Assembly (NCBI RefSeq): GCF_000204055.1 | Contig: NW_006768841.1 | Location: 96,824-160,823 of the forward strand | Source of the DNA: Melampsora larici-populina 98AG31 | Taxonomy: Eukaryota; Basidiomycota; Pucciniomycetes; Pucciniales; Melampsoraceae | Direction: 5' to 3' | Length of the DNA: 64,000 nt | Shown: piece by piece, positions 56,723-64,000 of the stretch | Numbering within the stretch: the first letter of the stretch is position 1 | How the letters are laid out: each line of letters opens with the position of its first letter | Program-made: the position numbers and the translations under genes | Notes under the pieces: generated by a model | What the model was told of the DNA's origin: nothing | What the model saw: the letters and a program-made list of their open reading frames with translations, nothing else | Database searches by the model: none

Positions 56723-58176
56723 ATGGGATCATCAAGAGTACCATCACAATCAACATCCGAAACCGAGCCAACACCATCAACCTGTTCGAACACTACAATA
56801 GAAGTACAGAAGGACATTTCGAAAATATTGCAAGAACCACTGGGCCTATTGAACCAATTGGAAGACTTATTGATATCGAATCCTAAACTACTTCAATCAT
56901 TAATACAAGAACTCAAACATTGATCAGAGGAAACATCTATTGTGAATTTCTTCGTGAGTTTATCTTTCATCACTCAATGCTTTGTTCTCTAACACGTTAT
57001 TGACCGCTCTCTGAAAACCTTCAATTCTTGATTTCTAGGACCAACTTTCACTCGATCTACCTGATAAACTGATTCATTTAGTTTATAGTAGGAATACACC
57101 AAACCCTACAGAAGATGGTGTAAACGAATCAAATTCTGACCCTATCATAGGATTATTGAAAACTTTCTCAAGATTTGAAAATTCACGTGAAGTGTTTTTG
57201 AGTATTACTGGAACGATCTCTACTATTTGTCGTTGCAATACATTTTCAGAAGAAGATGATGATAGTATTCAAGGATTCTCACAACCTTTGATCGGTTCTG
57301 GATTTATACTGGTTATGGTTGAAATCCTTTCGATTGGTCAGTTTATAAGTTTTCTTACTCTCATTTCAATCCAACGCACATATTGATGTTTTCTTGTTGT
57401 TCGAATCGATAGTCCTTATTCGGATCCTCAAAACCTCTAAAAAGCCGATATCTTTTTTTCAAACGTATTCGAAAACTACAATCGAACTACTCAAGAACTT
57501 TCCAACTTGTTCATCACCTTATCAACACTTGAAATTATTACTCGATCAATCTTTATTAATCTACGACTCGAATCCATCACTCAAATTACACATTATAACT
57601 TTTATACTCTATTCTATTCATTCAGTTATATGCGATAAAAAGATAATTTCATCAGGTAGAATATGTTTTATGAAAAAGTATTCGGGTTGGAATAGTAGTT
57701 TAGAAAGAATCGTAAATTTAGATAATGAAAAAATGCAAAAGATTGAAATCATAGATGAACAAGAGTCTAAGATGATTTGTGATTCATTAGGAGAATTTGC
57801 TTTGAACTTTGGTTTTGATCAAGTTTTTGAGTCAGGTGAACTCGAGAAGGAAATAGAAGTTACAAAAGAGCTTTTGACTGATCATTTCGGTGATGAAGAA
57901 GAATTGAAGAAGATACTCAGATCGAGTCGGTTTTTGATCTATGCGATGAATCAATTTAATCAATGGGAGGAGACTGGATCAATCGATTCTTTAATTCACA
58001 TTGATGAAGAAGTTTTAATAGAAGCACTCGAGGACTCTGATACCAATATGATTCAAGCTGGGATATTTATAATCCTCTCATCTTCTGTTCTGCTAATTTG
58101 GTATCTTATCCATTCGGCCACTACGAAACATTTGAAAGGAGATGTTGATATATCTTTTGATTACAAATTAGATTGA
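56723..58176 (+). pseudogene. Hypothetical helical protein with C-terminal membrane segment, one in-frame stop
   Basis: Exons 56723-56953, 57039-57336 and 57413-58176 join in one phase, but TGA at 56921-56923 interrupts the first exon (reading ...QSLIQELKH, stop, SEETSIVNFF). The protein would be ~430 residues, leucine-rich and helical, with a hydrophobic segment near the C-terminus (IFIILSSSVLLIWYLIH), so it may be tail-anchored. No family recognised; an armadillo-like fold is a guess. If the stop is real, a shorter product could begin downstream, but no good Met lies at that exon start. Confidence 0.6.
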
Positions 58177-58522
58177 AGAATAGAAGTAAAGGAGCTCAGA
58201 GTGAGGGTATTGAAAGTACTAATTGATTCAAATATCGGCAACGACTCGATACGAATATTCAAAAAGTAAACTCCTGCTCATCATCGCAAAACAAAAACAA
58301 CAAGAACACATTTCAAACGAGAGAATGGAATGGTCACCAAACAAGACATTGAGATAAGGAAATAGATCGAGGAACACGTCGCCTGCCAAGTCACAAGAGG
58401 TTTGGGAAGAGTCAAAAGGATTAGATCACTCAAAATACATAATGAATTTGCGCTCAGAAAAGATGAATCGATGGGAAATGAAGGCAGAGATAACATACCA
58501 AGATGAAATCGAGTCGAGTTCT

Positions 58523-59031
58523 TCAAACTTCACATGTTAAAAAAGGTCGAGGAGGACCAGGAAGACCGCAGTTCGAGGGACCTTCACCTAGAAGCAAATG
58601 TAAAATCAGGAAGAGTTTGTTAGACTGGTTTATAAAATCATGAGAAAGAAGAACTGTAGGAAAGATAACATACCTAGATCAATTTCAACAAATTCGTCTG
58701 GAAGGGGGATTGGAGCATCGAGAGGTTTTGGAAGAGGAGCTACTGGACCGAGTTCGATATCTTTCTCAGGAATAGTCGAACGCTTCTTTGGAAGAGTGTC
58801 GTGGCGAGAGTAAAGAATATGAGAATAGAAATAAGCCCAAGGAAGAATGATGTACAACTTTTTAGCGATGAGTTTAAGGATGAACGACTCTGGAACTTTG
58901 AAACGAGAGATCTTGTGAGCGCCACAAATCAAAAAGATAACAAAGAAGAAGTTCAACGGGAAGTAAACAAAGAGGGTTTTTTGAAAACGAGGACCAAAGA
59001 TCTTTTTAAAAGTTAACTTGGGGAGATTCAT
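58523..59031 (-). CDS. Small integral membrane protein, hypothetical
   Basis: Two exons, 59031-58674 and 58587-58523, about 140 residues. After a basic N-terminus (MNLPKLTFKKIFGPRFQK) there is a strong membrane segment (FVYFPLNFFFVIFLICGAH). A second, weaker one follows (LYIILPWAYFYSHIL), then a charged region with KKRSTIPEKDIELG and a Pro-rich tail (PLPKPLDAPIPLPDEF). No enzyme motif. The intact frame and clean GTATGT/CTAG intron favour a real gene. Role and compartment unknown. Confidence 0.7.
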
Positions 59032-59400
59032 GATGAAAGAGAAATGGAAGAGAAGTGGGAAGAATTCAGGAAATAGTAAAGGTTTTTATGAAATGGTATG
59101 CTGGTGTGGTGGTTGGTGTGGTGGTGGTAGAGAGTCAGGATGAAGAGGAACGGCGATCAGCAAAAGGTAAGATATTTATATCCTATACATACAGCTTTGA
59201 AGCTGATCCACACGTGACATTTACAAGAAATTTTATCAGATACTTAGGATGATTGTATTTGAAATGTATTGTAATGTTTTATTTCTCGTTTTCATGAGAT
59301 TCATACAAAGATTAATAGTTTATATGTTGGATTTGAAAACAAAATAATAATGTGTAAAAAAGCCAAAAAAAAAAGAAATGTGCAGGAATGAGTTCTTTAC

Positions 59401-59709
59401 TCAAACTTCTTTTTTCATCATGCCTTCGAATGATTTCGTATTTTTATTATTCCCAGCTCTAAAAAACAAAGAGAACAATGCAATCAGGTTAAAATTTCGA
59501 TCATTTTTTAATGAATGAATCTAAGATTTCACCTCTCAGAAAAAAAAAGCTATAAAGTTAAAGAATTGTGATTCAACTCACAATCCTAGACCTTCTAGAG
59601 CACGTTCTACATAGACTTCGCTTTGTGGTTCTACAGCGTCAGATTCTTGAATACATCCTACTTTGATCATCGCTCCATCTGGTATCACTTCTAAGCGACT
59701 GACGGTCAT
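59401..59709 (-). CDS. Small two-exon ORF, hypothetical
   Basis: Exon 59709-59582 (MTVSRLEVIPDGAMIKVGCI...ERALEGLGL) joins exon 59458-59401 (AGNNKNTKSFEGMMKKEV) in phase across a GTGAGT...TTTTTTAG intron, giving about 61 residues. The composition is globular. The strand pattern (IKVGCIQESDAVEPQSEVYV) is faintly like the C-terminus of GFA/CENP-V-type proteins, so an unseen upstream exon is possible. No cysteine cluster is visible nearby, so that idea is weak. Confidence 0.45.
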
Positions 59710-60603
59710 CGAAACCTCCAAGACGAATTGAATTGCTCAAGTTTTGATATCTGAGGAGTTTCGAAATATATGCAACCAGGTCAAAGGCGTCTAGGTCTTA
59801 TCAGCTAGAAATTCATGACAATCACTGTGGGACCCCAAGACCTGGTACCTAAACTCTGTTTCGCTTTTTGCTCCTGGATGATTGAGTTTTGAATAAAAAA
59901 CTGGTATAGGCACTACCCACAAGCATCAAATTGAAGGGATTATGCTGTCACAGAATGTTCACAAGGATCTAAGCAAGTACAAGTGGAAGCAGTGTATAAA
60001 TAATTCCTCATATCTATGAAGAAGTACACTGAAAAGAGCCCAAGACCTACCAAGTGAATACTCTCCCCTTGCTCTACAGTTTTGTACCGAAAAGCTTGTC
60101 AAAACACTCTCTTTCATGCGGTAAAGATGTTGCAAGCGATGTATTTGCCGTATGGGCTGCTTGGAGGCAAAAGAGGTGCCTGCACTCAACTTATGAAGCC
60201 AGACTAAAGTGAACTCAAGCTATATGTATACAGTCCACAGCACCATTTAGCAGTTGTTTGATTTTATTGGATACACCATTCAAATTCAAGGACATTTCAC
60301 TTGTATGCTGACTTCACCCTGCAACATATGCGCGATGGAAGTGCCAAGAACCATGCTACAGATTTGGAGGCTTATTTCAAGCCTCCGACCAGACGTGTCA
60401 AGCAACGTGAATCCAGACTTGGACATGAACACAAAGAAGGCATTAGAGAGAAGGTGAAATGAACGCTTTTTACTCGCAAGGCTCAAACAAAAGTTCCATC
60501 AGGTTGTGATGGTGTTATTTTTTTACGAAATAGTGATACAAGTCTTATCGTCATTTATTTACTTGGCAAATCTGTGCATCATTGAGAAGTGCACATGCAT
60601 CAA
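59710..60603. other. Intergenic, no gene recognised
   Basis: Short frames only. It includes the 3' flank of sds22. Confidence 0.45.
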
Positions 60604-62435
60604 TCACCATAAAGTCAGCTGAGTAAAACAAAGGGAGTATGATTGATAGGACACCACCCGAGACAAAAATGGAAAACTCAACGTTGCATCGATTTGGCTG
60701 ATTTGCGGACATGCCAGCTTGATCTTCCGACGATAATTGGCACCCATGTCGGCTTGTAGGGGGTTACCTTCAAGATACACCGTTGTCAAATTCGGCATAC
60801 AAGATTCAGATAATGAGGGCGAGATGGTATTGAAAGCCAAAACTGTCAATTGGTTATTGTTTGCCTGGTATAGATGACGGGTCAAACATTTCAGCATTAT
60901 CGCTATAGGAAGCACAGGCTTCAAAATCAAAGCCTGAAAGACATTTTTGGGCTCGTACTTACCCATAATTCTTCAAGTTTAGTCAAACATTCGATTCCAT
61001 GTAAATCGTCAATGCGATTAGCTGCAATGTCCAAGACTCGTAGATTTATCTGCGAGCGTGCACACCATGGCAATGAATCAGGTGCGAAATGCAATCGGCT
61101 ATATGCGGCATCAATCAGGTTTGTGATGAGAAACATTGCTTACATTCTTCGCTAATCCATCTCCAATTTTTGTCAAGCCATTGTGACTGATATACAGCTC
61201 CTCTAGGTTCGACAACTCTTCGAGCCCTTCCAGCTGAACGATACGATTTGATTGTATTGACAGCTATATGAGAGAGATGCGTATCAGCTAAAATGCTCAT
61301 TGTAGAGTAGAAAACCGACCCATACCGTTTTCAAATTGACCAGCGTGGATAAGCCTTCAAGCTTCGTGATCTTATTCTTACCAAGCCAGAGCTCTGTCAA
61401 GTTGGTTAAAGCAGCGAGGTTAGAGATGCGCTACAGCATCATGGACATCCCTATTAGCACATTTAGAGGAATACATTATCCGAAACAACTGAAGGCACAC
61501 CCGAATTCGGTTGCTGCCCAGCTCAACACTTGTCAAGGTCGACGATAGGTGCTCGAGTCCTTCGATGGTGGAGATCTTTCATAGTCGCGCTTCAATCAAT
61601 ATAAAGTCTCGCAGCATGGAAAGATCGAAACCCAGAGGCAGCTCACCTTGTTTTGTATGAGATAAAGGATCTTCAATGAGGTTAAGCTTTCCAAGTTGGT
61701 GATCTTCCGCAGAAGGTTAAAACTCAGATCCAAGGACCTAGACAAATAATGAAAAGGTTCGCATGAAATTTGGTATAAGTGTAGATGTGATGATCGTCGA
61801 TGAGAAAGATTGAATGCTACATGTGAGAATAGAAGTGCCTACTGGAGCGCACTGAGTCCCGTGAGTCCTTCAATTTTGCTCAACTGATTGTCATATAGAT
61901 CAAGTTCTTCGAGGGCTGTTAATCGCTCCAAGGGACATATAAATTCTGGTTCAGTTGTAGCTTCTTCAGCCTTGGTAGTCGTTTCATCTCCATCAGGTAG
62001 CTCTATGATCTTGGCTTCCAACCGAGATTGTACACAGAGTGCGTTGATCAGGTTTTGCCTCAAGTTGACTTTTTTGAGAGAGGGAGAGAGCCGAGCCAAG
62101 TGTCGGTCGAATCCACGTAAAGTACGGATCCTGGCATGCGATAGCTCTAGCTCCTAATCCACGACAAAGACTTCTTCAGCCTGTGGTTCGCCAACCCCTT
62201 CGCAAGGCCACTGACCTCCGTCCCAAGCTTAAATTCTTCCAATAATTCTAAGGAGCGGCGTACAAACAGAGAACTTCAGATGACCACCAAATCTTTTTCT
62301 TTGATTGCCCTTTGCATACGAATATAACCCACCTTCATTCTCTGTAGCCCAGACAAGCTCCTTGTCCGAAGAGGCGGCTTCTGGGGCGGTTGCCTCATGA
62401 TCGGACAAATCAGGTGATGCGATACGTGCACTCAT
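60604..62435 (-). CDS. sds22: sds22-type leucine-rich-repeat regulator of protein phosphatase 1
   Basis: Starts MSARIASPDLSDHEATAPEA at 62435 and spans about nine small exons to a stop at 60604. LRR units of the sds22 class (22 residues) are visible in order: SPSLKKVNLRQNLI, LEELDLYDNQLSKIEGLTGL, LDLSFNLLRKITNLESLTSL, LYLIQNKISTIEGLEHLSS, LTELWLGKNKITKLEGLSTL, SIQSNRIVQLEGLEELSNL, LRVLDIAANRIDDLHGIECL. A C-terminal cap follows (LTTVYLEGNPLQADMGANYR, then RKIKLACPQISQIDAT). An acidic insert lies between the first and second repeats (ELPDGDETTTKAEEATTEPE). The family binds the PP1 catalytic subunit in the nucleus and acts in mitotic exit and PP1 maturation. It looks complete; exact splice points near the start are uncertain. 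Confidence 0.9.
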
Positions 62436-62585
62436 AAGTGGATATCGGTTTCGGTTTGTTGAGGGAAGAAAGCCAAGGTGGTTTTCTGATAAGGAATGTA
62501 ACGAAGAAAGTTCGAAGCGTATGCGACCAAAAATCAAAGACAAGCGATTGATGCATATTTACCCTTTTGGTTTCACATTTACCCT

Positions 62586-62930
62586 TCAGCCTCCGCCGAT
62601 CGATTGCTTCGGGGGCAAAGCGGTACCGGGGAGTATCCTGCGGTCGGGACCCCAAACCGCCTGTGTACACCACCGGGGGCTCGTGACTGTCCAGAGGCGG
62701 TCACGGACGCCCGCCCCCAGGCGGTCACCCCCTCCGCGAAGCAGGGCGGTCATCGGGTGGTCAGTGAGTTGACCGCCCATGGGTGACCTCCAGGCGCGCC
62801 AGCCACTTGAGCGATACCCAGCGTGCCACCGCCCATTGATTGTGTGCTCCCCGGTAGAAGGCCGTCGGGGTGCTCGTTCGGCCGGCGTCAGGCCGCCAAG
62901 GGTGTTTCCCAATGCAGCCGACAGGATTCA
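62586..62930. repeat. GC-rich island with repeated GGCGGTCA motifs
   Basis: Sharply GC-rich against AT-rich surroundings. GGCGGTCA-like words occur at least four times, with the inverse TGACCGCC near 62770. TACCGGGGAG (62632) is inverted as CTCCCCGGTA (62850). It looks like a small inserted repeat; ends and target duplication were not resolved. Confidence 0.5.
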
Positions 62931-63194
62931 ATTCTCGCATTGGGGGCAGACGGACTGGGGTACTGGGTGGTTCGCAATGATGAGAGTTACGCTGGCTGGA
63001 GGCATGAAAGCCTGTGCATTCCGCAGATTTTGTTCCCAAACACGTACGGGATGTACAGACAAGTTGTAATATATCATATAATGGAAGTAGAAATTTTGTT
63101 GAAGCGAGCTCGTTTCCTATCAACAAGAGTGAAATAATGAAATGAAAACGCGGAAAACAAGTGCATCCTCTCGCTATGGCTATGAAGTACTCGG

Positions 63195-64000
63195 TCAATC
63201 GTCCAGAGCCATAGGGCCCGCTCCTTCCAAAACCTGCATTTTTTCCCTGATCTCCTCATCAGACGGTAAGTCAAAAGTGACCCCTACGTCAATGTCTACA
63301 AAGTACCCTTTCCCATCGAAAGTGGCGCGATCTTCGTCGTAAATGATCTTGTAGAACCTGGATAAACAATATACACCTCCAAGTTTTGATCAGCGTGCAT
63401 CTTGCGCATCAGTCCGCATATAAAAAACTTACGCGGAAGCATACAAAGGCTCCTCCTGTGCCAATAGGTGCAGCTGGCTGTCCACTCGGTGCCAGATATT
63501 GGCTGTGCCCCCGCCGGCTCGAACTGATTGAAAGATGCGAATCGCCTCACGTCGCCAGTGTCAGAACCATCAAATTGTCGTCAGTGATGACAACGAGATG
63601 ATCGCCGCGGAAAACAAAAGGTGCTTACGAGGTACGCGATACGGACTCGTTGAGTCCACGCCGTTTGAGCCCACAAGGTATCCACATCGCGATGTTCTTC
63701 GGTCCTATTGCAATGTTTCGCAATCTGAACAAGGGGTGCTTGCGTCAGTAGTGTGTTGAAAGAAAAATGATAAAAACAAAGCACCCAATTGGAAACACCC
63801 CAGTCACTTACTCGATGAGCAAGCCTCTTCAAGCTGGGGACCGTGCTGCCCTCGTTTTTGCGAATGTTATGCAACACCTGTTGCATAACATCTGTCAGTA
63901 ACTTCGACAGGACAATGAGACAGGAAGAGTGAGAGGACTCACTTCTTTGTGGAGACGTTCACGGGCGTGTTTACCCGCGTCCTTCACCAGTGTCGTGTAC
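63195..64000 (-). CDS. Unrecognised protein, 3' part (continues beyond the window)
   Basis: Read from the right edge: YTTLVKDAGKHARERLHKE, VLHNIRKNEGSTVPSLKRLAHR, IAKHCNRTEEHRDVDTLWAQ, TAWTQRVRIAYL, then a block with FQSVRAGGGTANIWHRVDSQ and LHLLAQEEPLYAS, a final exon starting RFYKIIYDEDRATFDGKGYF, and the end VLEGAGPMALDD followed by TGA at 63195-63197. Introns (GTGAGT, GTAAGT, GTAAGC, GTAAGT donors) keep phase, so the gene is probably functional. I do not recognise the family. Being mostly helical and charged, it could be host or element-encoded. Confidence 0.6.

Noticed and set aside
1..64000. CRISPR arrays, tRNA or rRNA genes
   Set aside because: No spaced direct-repeat array, no cloverleaf with A and B boxes, and no rRNA-like block was noticed; a covariance-model scan would be decisive.

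Overview
This is a stretch of fungal nuclear DNA. Genes are split by short introns of roughly 55-120 bp with GT..AG borders, and the whole window is dense in nested DNA transposons. The gene content (an APSES/ankyrin MBF-type transcription factor, HMG-CoA lyase, sds22) together with the mobile families (RecQ-like helicase plus DUF6589 gene pairs, hAT, Tc1/IS630-like DDE elements with long terminal repeats) points to a basidiomycete, most likely a rust fungus (Pucciniales; Melampsora- or Puccinia-like). That placement is inference from gene families, not a search. A run of 477 N sits at 35751-36227.

Layout. 1-4982 is a two-gene Tc1-like element (element A) with near-perfect terminal inverted repeats; the window starts exactly on its left end. 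5.0-12.9 kb holds a fragment resembling the DUF6589 N-terminus, then a convergent pair: a DUF6589 gene broken by one stop codon and an intact RecQ-like helicase. 13286-14645 is a non-autonomous element with 6-bp target duplications. 15.5-31.9 kb is the quieter, host-like part: a coiled-coil protein, the MBF-type factor, a tandem pair of paralogous putative secreted proteins, and an INO80F-like protein. HMG-CoA lyase follows at 32.7-34.0 kb.

34255-52720 reads as one hAT-type element blown apart by later insertions: (i) a 7.2-kb element (34466-41642) carrying a RecQ-like helicase and a convergent DUF6589 gene, with ~207-bp terminal repeats and a perfect 6-bp target duplication; (ii) a 485-bp TA-flanked MITE; (iii) a 6.8-kb Tc1-like element (element B) lying inside an intron of the hAT transposase gene. 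To the right are two more small TA-flanked MITEs, a 75-bp tandem repeat, a broken hypothetical gene, a small membrane protein, a small two-exon ORF, sds22, a GC-rich island and the 3' end of an unrecognised gene.

Most notable: the helicase + DUF6589 pair behaves as a bona fide DNA transposon. It has terminal inverted repeats, a 6-bp target duplication, two gene-pair copies in this window, and a non-autonomous relative sharing the terminal sequence and the target-duplication length. Separately, both Tc1-like elements carry a convergent second gene of unknown function with a similar layout, ending in a SAM-like helical domain.
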